From positions 1 through 15,320 of the forward strand of contig JAQBPZ010000116.1 in NCBI GenBank assembly GCA_028287225.1: a stretch of 15,320 bases of DNA, written 5' to 3'. Shown here one piece after another: positions 1-5,544 of the stretch. Source of the DNA: Gemmatimonadota bacterium (GTDB taxonomy: Bacteria; Gemmatimonadota; Gemmatimonadetes; Gemmatimonadales; Gemmatimonadaceae). Under the pieces are notes generated by a model. The model was not told the origin of the DNA. It did no database searches and was given only the letters and a program-made list of their open reading frames with translations. The first letter of the stretch is position 1; every line of letters begins with the position of its first letter. The position numbers and the translations under genes are program-made.

Positions 1-502
1 ACGCGAGCCGTTCGGCGGCGAGCGCCGCCCCGTTCATCGCGTTCCCCACGATCATCCCGAACAGCGGGATGAGGTAGCGCGGGTCGTACCACGGCGTCAC
101 GCGCACCACCAGCAGCTCCACGTAGGCGAGCGTGAGCCCCGCTCCCACCAGCATCGCGAGGCCGGCGATCACCCCCACCGTGCGACGCTGCGTGCGGTGA
201 CGGCCGGTGATCGTCACCGTGGCCGCCACGAGCATCACGAGGAGCGCCACCAGCACCACGTACCATCGCTGCACCGCGAACACCCAGGTGAGCACGTAGC
301 CCACGGCAACGAGCTGCACGAGCGCGCGCACGCCGCCCCAGAGGAACCCGCGGGCCAGCCCGAGCCGCTGCCACTGCGCGATGCCGGAGGCGAGCAGCAC
401 GAGCCCCGCGGCGATCGCGAGGTCGAGCCAGCCGAGCACCACGTCCCCGCCGGCTCGCACCGGCACCTGCAGCAGCGGCGCGACCCACGCGAGCGCGGTC
501 AT
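1..502 (-). CDS. fetB: FetB/YbbM-type (UPF0014) ABC exporter permease, partial
   Basis: This is the membrane subunit of a FetAB-type ABC exporter, a family linked to iron export and oxidative-stress resistance in E. coli. The ATG at 502-500 opens 166 visible residues; the C-terminus lies beyond the left edge. Visible segments include a short periplasmic N-terminus, several hydrophobic helices (LDLAIAAGLVLLASGIA, LVQLVAVGYVLTWVF, VVLVALLVMLVAATVTI, and a later helix from VGVIAGLAMLVGAG) and the family hallmark PLFGMIVGNAMNGAAL near the cut. Its ATG overlaps the TGA of the ATPase gene (ATGA, 499-502), so the two are translationally coupled, as expected for a two-component exporter. The transported metal cannot be read from the sequence; iron is inferred from the family. 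Confidence 0.88.
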   Translation of the reverse strand, partial: MTALAWVAPLLQVPVRAGGDVVLGWLDLAIAAGLVLLASGIAQWQRLGLARGFLWGGVRALVQLVAVGYVLTWVFAVQRWYVVLVALLVMLVAATVTITGRHRTQRRTVGVIAGLAMLVGAGLTLAYVELLVVRVTPWYDPRYLIPLFGMIVGNAMNGAALAAERLA

Positions 503-1296
503 CCGGCGCTCTGGACGAAGGCGCGCGTGCGCGCCTCGCGCGGCGTATCGAACAGCGCGGCGGTCCCGCCCCATTCCACCACGCGCCCGGCGTCGAGCAT
601 CACCGTGGCGTCGCTCCACTGCCGCGCCTCCACGAGCCGGTGCGTCACCATGATCACCGACAGCATCTGCTCCTGGCGCAGCCGCGCCACGGTCCGCATG
701 AACCGCTCGGCCACCTCGGGGTCCAGGGCCGACGTCGGCTCGTCGAGCACGAGCACCTCGGGCATCGTCGCCAGGGCGCGTGCGATGCTCACGCGCTGCT
801 GCTCGCCGCCCGAGAGGCTCGACGCGTCGCGCGCGAGGAAGTCGCGATCGAGCTCCACCGACTCGAGCAGGGCGCCCAGCGCGGCGTCGCTCCCTGGTGC
901 CGGGGTGCTGACCCCGACGGTGAAGCGGATGAAGGCACGCGGGGCGTTCGCCGCCCCACCCTCGTAGCGCGCCGCGGCGCGCAGGTTGTCGGCGACGGTG
1001 CCGGGGAACATCGTGGGGCTCTGGAACACGAAGCCCACGCGGCGCCGCAGCGCGCGCACCGGCATTGCCGTCACCGGCGCGCCACGGAAGCGCACGGTGC
1101 CCGACGTGGGATCGTCGAGCCGGTTGAGCAGGCGGATCAGCGAGGACTTCCCCGCGCCGGAGGGACCGATGATCGCGACGAGCCGCCTGGCCGGCAGCTC
1201 GAGCGTGACCGACCGCAGCACCTCGCGGCCGCCGCGCTCCTGCGAGACGTCGGCGAGCGCGAAGAGCGGCGGATCCTCCGCGCTCTCGCCCGTCAC
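499..1296 (-). CDS. fetA: FetA/YbbL-type ABC exporter ATP-binding protein
   Basis: This is the cytoplasmic ATPase powering the adjacent FetB-like permease. With the GTG at 1296-1294 it has 265 residues. Walker A is GPSGAGKS (44-51), the Q-loop is at Q92 (FQSPTMFPGT), the signature is LSGGEQQR (161-168), Walker B is VLVLDEP (181-187) and the switch histidine is H219 in MVTHR. The GTG start is chosen because it overlaps the TGA of the upstream zinc-ribbon gene (GTGA, 1293-1296). An ATG 60 codons further upstream would add a low-complexity Arg/Ala-rich stretch and run across that gene in another frame. An oddity is a stretch of about 25-30 residues (about 111-138, GGAANAPRAFIRF...) between Q-loop and signature that looks longer than in typical members. 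Confidence 0.9.
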   Translation of the reverse strand: MTGESAEDPPLFALADVSQERGGREVLRSVTLELPARRLVAIIGPSGAGKSSLIRLLNRLDDPTSGTVRFRGAPVTAMPVRALRRRVGFVFQSPTMFPGTVADNLRAAARYEGGAANAPRAFIRFTVGVSTPAPGSDAALGALLESVELDRDFLARDASSLSGGEQQRVSIARALATMPEVLVLDEPTSALDPEVAERFMRTVARLRQEQMLSVIMVTHRLVEARQWSDATVMLDAGRVVEWGGTAALFDTPREARTRAFVQSAG

Positions 1297-1484
1297 CGGT
1301 GCAGGAACGAGTCGCGCACCATCCCGGCGATCAGCAGCAGCCCTGCCAGCACGAACGCGCCGATGACGAGCGCGCGCAGGCGCTGCTCCACGGGCCGCGA
1401 CGGATCGGGGACGCGACGGCCGCACCCCACGCAGATCTCTCGGTCCGCGGAGACCAGCTCGCCGCAGCGTGGGCACTTGATCAT
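1293..1484 (-). CDS. small zinc-ribbon membrane protein
   Basis: This encodes a 63-residue protein with an N-terminal zinc ribbon and one transmembrane helix. Two CxxC knuckles, CPRC (4-7) and CVGC (18-21), are spaced as in zinc-ribbon domains and should bind one metal ion. A basic linker follows, then a hydrophobic helix at about 38-55 (ALVIGAFVLAGLLLIAG) and a short tail. The ATG at 1484-1482 is used because it places CPRC immediately at the N-terminus; in-frame codons upstream do not look coding. Its stop overlaps the GTG of the FetA-like ATPase, so the two are co-translated. The role is unknown; the context suggests an accessory or sensor of the exporter, which is inference. About 85 bp separate it from the upstream hydrolase gene. 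Confidence 0.78.
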   Translation of the reverse strand: MIKCPRCGELVSADREICVGCGRRVPDPSRPVEQRLRALVIGAFVLAGLLLIAGMVRDSFLHR

Positions 1485-1569
1485 GGCGTCGTGGCTGTGG
1501 AGGAAGGAAGCGGCCTGTCGTGGCTGCAATATGCGTCCCCGCCCGACGGCGCGCAGCGTGGGGTCGCCG

Positions 1570-2451
1570 TCAGCACAGCTCCCGCGACACCAGCGCCGGC
1601 TGCTCGTGCACGATCCAGTGCGACGCATCCGGCACCCGGACCATGCTCAGGCGAGGCACGTGACGCTCGAGCCCGTCGAGGTGGCCGGGCAGCAGGTAGC
1701 GGTCGCGCTCCCCCCAGATCACCGTCGTCGGCACGGCGATGGGCCGCATGCGGAGCGCCGGCAGCACGCCGAGCGCGCGATAGTAGTTGAGTCCTCCGGT
1801 GAGCGCACCGGGCTCGCGCCACGAGGCGCGCAGCACCGCCGCGTCGGCCGGTGTGAAGTACCCGCGTGCCAGCCCGCGCCGCGCGAGGCCATCCAGCAGC
1901 GCGTGGTCGCCGGCGCGCAGCACCCGCTCCGCCAGCCCGAACGGCGCTCGGAACAGCAGGACGTACGAGCTCGCGAGCATCTGCCGCGGGTTGTGGCGCA
2001 GCTCGCGCGCGAAGATCGCGGGATGCGGCGCGTTCACGATCACCAGCCGCTCCAGCCGCTCCGGATACCGGGACGCGAAGGCCCACGCGATCACGCCGCC
2101 CCAGTCGTGCCCCGCCAGCACGATCCGCTCGGCGCCGAGATGGTCCGCGAGCGCGCGCACGTCGTCCACGATGCGGTCCACGGCGTACGCCGCCACCTCG
2201 CGGGGCTTCGACGACAGCCCGTACCCGCGCAGGTCCGGCGCCACCACGTGATGCGTGCCGCCGAGCGCGGTGAGCTGGTGGTGCCACGCGTACCAGAGCT
2301 CGGGAAACCCGTGCAGCAGCACGCGCGGGACGCCCCCGCGCGCCGCCCCCGACTCCGCATAGTGCAGCGTGACGTCGCCCAGCTCGGCGAACCGGTGCGA
2401 GACGCCCGGGAGCGCTGCCAGCAGCGGAGACTCGCCGGCGGTGCCCGTCAC
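1570..2451 (-). CDS. alpha/beta hydrolase, epoxide-hydrolase type
   Basis: This 293-residue alpha/beta-hydrolase most resembles soluble epoxide hydrolases, which open epoxides through a covalent aspartyl ester. The oxyanion motif HGFP is at 47-50. The nucleophile elbow GHDWGG (114-119) carries Asp116 rather than Ser. The acid is probably D250 (WGERD) and the histidine H278 (ASHW). A cap domain lies between, with tyrosines at Y163 and Y223/Y224 that could activate the epoxide. Haloalkane or fluoroacetate dehalogenases share the Asp nucleophile, so the substrate is open; the cap tyrosines favour the epoxide reading. The GTG at 2451 lies 13 bp after the CDF stop and has no Shine-Dalgarno site, consistent with operon read-through. 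The C-terminus (VSRELC) ends a few residues earlier than usual for the fold. Confidence 0.85.
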   Translation of the reverse strand: MTGTAGESPLLAALPGVSHRFAELGDVTLHYAESGAARGGVPRVLLHGFPELWYAWHHQLTALGGTHHVVAPDLRGYGLSSKPREVAAYAVDRIVDDVRALADHLGAERIVLAGHDWGGVIAWAFASRYPERLERLVIVNAPHPAIFARELRHNPRQMLASSYVLLFRAPFGLAERVLRAGDHALLDGLARRGLARGYFTPADAAVLRASWREPGALTGGLNYYRALGVLPALRMRPIAVPTTVIWGERDRYLLPGHLDGLERHVPRLSMVRVPDASHWIVHEQPALVSRELC

Positions 2452-2464
2452 CCGGCGCGCCGCA

Positions 2465-3445
2465 TCACGCCGCAGACCACGGCTGCTTCGGCATCACGCC
2501 GTCCTTCAGCTCCGACACCGGCATCACCGTGAGCGTGTAGATGCGCCAGTCGACCTTCGTGAGCGCCTCCACGGCGTGCTCGATGCGCGCCACCAGATCC
2601 TGCTCCTCGCGCGGCACGATCAGCACCTCGCCGGCGATCACGTGCCCGTGCTCGCGCAGGCGCACCGCCGCCTGCGACACCCAGGGCATTGCCTCCGCGC
2701 ACGCCTTGAGCCGCTCCGGCAGGTCGTCCAGCTCCTGGCCACCAATGCGCGTGGGGGTCTCGTCCATCAGGTCGCCGATCACCTGGCGCAGGTTGACCCA
2801 GCCGTCGCGCACGATGTTCACCGAGATGAACGCCGCCGCGAGGCCGTCGCCCCACCAGTGCCCGTAGCCGATCAGCAGGATGCCGGCGATGGCCGCGCCC
2901 TCGCTCATCCAGCCCGCCTTGTTCATGTCGGCGTCGGCGTACAGCGCCTTGTCGTTCAGCGTGTCCGCCACCGGCCGCTTCGCGCGCCCCAGCCAGTACC
3001 CGATGCCCACGCAGTAGAGCAGCGCGACCACCATCGCCCATCCGGCCCAGATCATGTGCCCGAACACGCTCATCGTGCCCACCGGCGGCCGCTCGCCGTG
3101 CAGCAGCTTCATGACGGAGTCGTACAGCAGCCAGACCCCCGCCAGCGCGAGCACCGCCGAGGTGATGAGGAACGCCACGGACACGGTGCGGAAATAGCCG
3201 TACGGAAAGCGCTGGTTGGGCGCCCGGTTCTCGATCTTCAGCGCGGCCAGGAGGACGATCGGCGGGACCATCCCGAGGAGGTCCTCCACCCACGCCGTCT
3301 TCATCGCCTCCGACTCGCCGAGCGTGACGTAGACCGCGATGGCCGTGGTGGTCAGGAGTCCGAGGCTGACCCACGAGAGGCGCGCGGCACGGTGCCGCTC
3401 GCGCTGCTGTCGCGCGGGAAACGTGAACCGGTGGCCCAGCCTCAT
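2465..3445 (-). CDS. divergent CDF-family cation transporter
   Basis: This 326-residue inner-membrane protein has the layout of cation diffusion facilitators: a basic N-terminus, six hydrophobic segments (about 26-42, 58-70, 88-106, 128-150, 183-195, 200-212) and a cytoplasmic C-terminal domain (about 240-310) of the ferredoxin-like type that dimerises and binds metal. The FPYGYFR stretch (80-86) after helix 2 is the usual CDF loop. The intramembrane site is unusual. Instead of the HxxxD pairs, helix 2 has WVED (52-55) and the fifth segment is preceded by DADMNKAGW (171-179). The substrate is therefore uncertain. The ATG at 3445 overlaps the stop of the binding-protein gene (ATGA, 3442-3445), so the two proteins are made together and may act together. 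Confidence 0.84.
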   Translation of the reverse strand: MRLGHRFTFPARQQRERHRAARLSWVSLGLLTTTAIAVYVTLGESEAMKTAWVEDLLGMVPPIVLLAALKIENRAPNQRFPYGYFRTVSVAFLITSAVLALAGVWLLYDSVMKLLHGERPPVGTMSVFGHMIWAGWAMVVALLYCVGIGYWLGRAKRPVADTLNDKALYADADMNKAGWMSEGAAIAGILLIGYGHWWGDGLAAAFISVNIVRDGWVNLRQVIGDLMDETPTRIGGQELDDLPERLKACAEAMPWVSQAAVRLREHGHVIAGEVLIVPREEQDLVARIEHAVEALTKVDWRIYTLTVMPVSELKDGVMPKQPWSAA

Positions 3446-3906
3446 CGCGCGCCCACCACCGGCTTGCCGGCCTCGTGGTCGTGCAGGTACCGCTCCACGA
3501 GCACGAGCAGCGCGTTCTCGCCGGCCGCCAGCGCGAGCACGTGCGCGCCCCCGCTCTGGTCCGTCCGGTATGGCTTGGTGAGGGCGACGCGCCCGTTCCA
3601 GGGCGAGTCGTCCGTGAGGCCCGCCGCCACGATGTCGAGCTCGCGCCGCTCCAGCGCGGCCAGCAGCTCGGACTCCGCCCCGCGCCGCCACGTCGGCGTC
3701 GCCCCGATCGTCGCCGCCAACGCCTCGATGATGCGGGGTTCCAGCCCGGATACGGTCCCGGCCGTCACGCTGTCCCAGGGTGGATGGTCCGCGACCCCCA
3801 CCCGCAGCACGCCACCCCGCGCGCGGTCGAGGGAGCCATCGGTATCGCGGGGCAGTCCGCAGGCGGACGCGAGCGCGAGCAGGGCGAGGATCGGCGACCG
3901 GTGCAT
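3442..3906 (-). CDS. short solute-binding (SBP family 3-like) lipoprotein lacking lobe 2
   Basis: This is a 154-residue predicted periplasmic lipoprotein. The signal peptide MHRSPILALLALASAC gives a lipobox with Cys16. Residues 34-113 match lobe 1 of amino-acid-type solute-binding proteins: LRVGVADHPPW, GLEPRIIEALAATIGA, ELLAALERRELDIVAAGLT, and the KPY that normally precedes the crossover to lobe 2. The roughly 90-100 residues of lobe 2 are missing. The sequence passes straight to HVLALAAGENALLVLVERYL (122-141), which resembles the C-terminal return helix of lobe 1. This is far shorter than the usual 220-260 residues, with no sign of frameshift. The ATGA overlap with the CDF gene argues for a joint role, perhaps metal or ligand delivery, rather than a normal ABC importer. 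Confidence 0.75.
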   Translation of the reverse strand: MHRSPILALLALASACGLPRDTDGSLDRARGGVLRVGVADHPPWDSVTAGTVSGLEPRIIEALAATIGATPTWRRGAESELLAALERRELDIVAAGLTDDSPWNGRVALTKPYRTDQSGGAHVLALAAGENALLVLVERYLHDHEAGKPVVGAR

Positions 3907-4034
3907 GCCCGTCACTAACGCAACGAGCTGGCCCGTGCATCGGCCGTCACATGAGTCCGCGCTGGCGTGCGTCGTGCGGTGGTCCGGCGCGACCGCCTGG
4001 CGACGCATCACCACCCGACGCAGGAGTCGAGCGC
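3907..4034. other. divergent intergenic region
   Basis: This 128-bp gap separates the minus-strand binding-protein/CDF unit from the plus-strand small protein. It should hold promoters for both directions, but I see no convincing -35/-10 pair on either strand. The only clear signal is AGGAG at 4022-4026 serving the GTG at 4035. Confidence 0.4.
4022..4026 (+). promoter_or_regulatory. ribosome binding site deciding a GTG start
   Basis: AGGAG lies 8 nt before the GTG at 4035. It is one of the few good Shine-Dalgarno sites in the window and settles the start of the small protein gene. Confidence 0.6.
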
Positions 4035-4382
4035 GTGACCCCACATCGCACCTTTCGAGACGACGCGGCGCGGCTCTGGAACGCCTGGGACGTGCATCCC
4101 GCATGGGGCGAGCGGCGAATGCGCGACCGGCGCGTCCACGCTGCCCCGCTCCCGCCCGCCCTCCACGAGCGCCGAAGCACCGAGCGCCGCCGTGAGCGGG
4201 GGCTGCGCATCGCCCTGCCCCCACGGCTGGCCCACGGCTGGATCGCCTTCGAGTGCGGCGACGAGCGCCGGCGGATCGCCCCGATCCCCCGGGGATGGAG
4301 CGAGCTCGACGAGGGGGCGCTGCTCGCGCTCTGGCGCGGCGCGGAAGCGCTCCCGCCGCGGCGAAAGCGCCTCGTCGAGTAG
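4035..4382 (+). CDS. small protein, RTF/GW-FE family (copy A), unknown function
   Basis: This encodes a 115-residue hydrophilic protein of unknown function. The GTG at 4035 is chosen because AGGAG (4022-4026) lies 8 nt upstream and because the N-terminus RTFRDD then aligns with a second protein in this window (minus strand, 11885-12184). Both share an N-terminal RTFxD followed by a Trp and, after a variable Arg-rich middle, a core GWIAFECGDERRRIAPIPRG followed by W, an acidic helix and A.(L/V)PP. The Arg-rich middle (about 30-66) is longer here. There is no signal peptide or membrane segment. Codon use looks like the neighbours. The conserved core suggests a small beta-rich fold with an added helix; no function is assigned. 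Confidence 0.72.
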   Translation: MTPHRTFRDDAARLWNAWDVHPAWGERRMRDRRVHAAPLPPALHERRSTERRRERGLRIALPPRLAHGWIAFECGDERRRIAPIPRGWSELDEGALLALWRGAEALPPRRKRLVE

Positions 4383-4636
4383 CGCGCCCGATCCCGGGGC
4401 CAGGGTCACGGGTCCGGGTCTCACCCCGGTCCGACCCCGGTCCGACCCCGGTCCAGGCCCCGGTCCAGGCCCGGGTCCAGGCCCGGGTCCAGGCCCCGGT
4501 CCAGGCCCGGGTCCAGGCCCCGCCCTGTGACGCACCGCACATCACGGCAGATGGCGCAACTCATGCGTTCGCCTCGGATGTTCGCGACGTGGGTGCCGCC
4601 TGCCCATTCCGTTTCACGACCGCACCAGGACCGCTC
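4383..4636. other. non-coding interval holding the tandem repeat
   Basis: Besides the repeat, this 254-bp stretch contains a bulged GC-rich hairpin around 4413-4429 (CCGGGT / ACCCCGG), which could end the upstream transcript. The last 120 bp should carry the promoter of the protease gene, but I cannot point to a clear -35/-10 pair. AGGA at 4627-4630 is a plausible ribosome binding site for the ATG at 4637. Confidence 0.45.
4424..4517. repeat. GC-rich tandem repeat, 2 x 11 bp then 6 x 12 bp
   Basis: Two 11-bp units (CCCCGGTCCGA, 4424-4445) run directly into six 12-bp units alternating between CCCCGGTCCAGG and CCCGGGTCCAGG (4446-4517). The array lies between the stop of the small protein gene and the start of the M48 protease gene. 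It is made only of short palindromic pieces (GGCC, CCCGGG, GGTCC/GGACC). The minus strand has GGG/GGGG runs every 11-12 nt. It gives open frames of PGPG or PVQARVQA type in several frames, which are artefacts of the repeat. It looks like a minisatellite that grew by slippage. Confidence 0.9.
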
Positions 4637-5467
4637 ATGACCACGATCCGCATCTCCCGCCGCGCGCCGCGCACCGTCGCCCTCGCGGGCCTCGCGCTCC
4701 TCGGCGCCTGCTCCACCATCTCGCAGCAGGAAGAAGTCCAGATGGGTGCGCAGGCCAATCAGCAGGTGGCCGCGCAGCTGCCCATGCTCAACGACGCCAC
4801 GGTGAACGCCTACGTGAACTCGCTCGGCCGCTCCATCGCCGCCACCACGTCGCGGGCGGACCTCAGCTGGCAGTTCGGCGTCGTCAACACCGACGTCATC
4901 AACGCCTTCGCCCTCCCGGGCGGCTACATCTACGTCAACCGCGGCGTGCTCTCGCGCGCCAGCAACGAGAGCGAGCTCGCCGGCGTCCTCGCCCACGAGA
5001 TCGAGCACGTCGTGCGCCGCCACTCCGTGAAGCAGATGGAGCAGGCCCAGGGCGCCAACGTCGGCGTCGCACTGGCGTGCACGCTCACCAACGTGTGCGC
5101 CAACCAGGCGGCGCAGGCGGCCATCCAGGTGGGGGGCACCGCCGTGTTCGCGCGCTTCAGCCGCGGCGACGAGGTACAGGCCGACGAGGGCGGCTTCAAC
5201 AACGTCGTCCGCGCCGGCATCAACCCGCGCGGCATGCTCACCTTCTTCCAGAAGCTGCTCGCGGAAGAGCAGCAGGGCGGGGGCTCGTCCGCGGCAAGTT
5301 CGTGGTTCTCCGATCACCCGGGCACCCAGGACCGCATCGCCGACATCCAGCGCATGCTCTCCGAGAGCGGGAACCGCCTCAACGGCCTGCGCACTGATTC
5401 CCAGGGCTTCCAGGCGATGAAGCGCCGCCTCGCCCAGCTGCCCGCCGCACCGCGCGCACCGCGGTAA
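4637..5467 (+). CDS. M48-family metalloprotease lipoprotein (BepA/LoiP-like)
   Basis: This 276-residue zinc protease is probably anchored in the envelope. The N-terminus has an Arg-rich start, a hydrophobic stretch and lipobox LLGAC with Cys25. The catalytic motif HEIEH is at 120-124 (zinc ligands H120 and H124, base E121). The third ligand is probably E179 in GDEVQADEGG, matching the ExxAD pattern of M48 proteases. ALPGGYIYVNRGVL (92-105) is the conserved strand before the active site, and SDHPGTQDRI (225-234) is the C-terminal motif seen in BepA and LoiP. No TPR domain follows, so it is closer to LoiP/YggG-length enzymes acting in outer-membrane quality control. The ATG at 4637 is preceded by AGGA 6 nt upstream. 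It ends just before a perfect palindrome. Confidence 0.92.
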   Translation: MTTIRISRRAPRTVALAGLALLGACSTISQQEEVQMGAQANQQVAAQLPMLNDATVNAYVNSLGRSIAATTSRADLSWQFGVVNTDVINAFALPGGYIYVNRGVLSRASNESELAGVLAHEIEHVVRRHSVKQMEQAQGANVGVALACTLTNVCANQAAQAAIQVGGTAVFARFSRGDEVQADEGGFNNVVRAGINPRGMLTFFQKLLAEEQQGGGSSAASSWFSDHPGTQDRIADIQRMLSESGNRLNGLRTDSQGFQAMKRRLAQLPAAPRAPR

Positions 5468-5493
5468 CACCCGCGGCACTCATGGGAAGGACA

Positions 5494-5525
5494 CGAGCGG
5501 GCGCCGCGATCGCGGCGCCCGCTCG
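5494..5525. terminator. 32-bp perfect palindrome, likely bidirectional terminator
   Basis: The two 16-nt halves (5494-5509 and 5510-5525) are exact reverse complements centred on GATC. As RNA this gives a 14-bp, almost all-GC stem with a four-base loop. It sits between the convergent protease and FUSC genes. There is no T-tract on either side, so termination would rely on the hairpin itself or on Rho. Confidence 0.7.
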
Positions 5526-5544
5526 CGTTCGCGCCCGCGCCAGC

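Noticed and set aside
1297..1476. 60-residue N-terminal extension of the FetA-like ATPase
   Set aside because: It is Arg/Ala-rich, overlaps the zinc-ribbon gene in another frame and is not part of the ABC fold; the GTGA overlap gives a better start.
640..2532. 630-codon open frame on the plus strand
   Set aside because: It is antisense to the FetA-like, zinc-ribbon and hydrolase genes. The translation is His/Arg/Ala-rich with no domains, a usual by-product of high GC.
2369..4195. 608-codon open frame on the plus strand
   Set aside because: It is antisense to the CDF and binding-protein genes, with compositional artefact only.
4424..4517. CRISPR array
   Set aside because: Units of 11-12 bp run head to tail without spacers, and no cas genes are near.
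4008..4535. Pro-Gly repeat protein on the minus strand
   Set aside because: The PGPGPG stretch is the tandem repeat read in one frame. Equivalent repeats appear in other frames, and the rest is antisense to small protein copy A.
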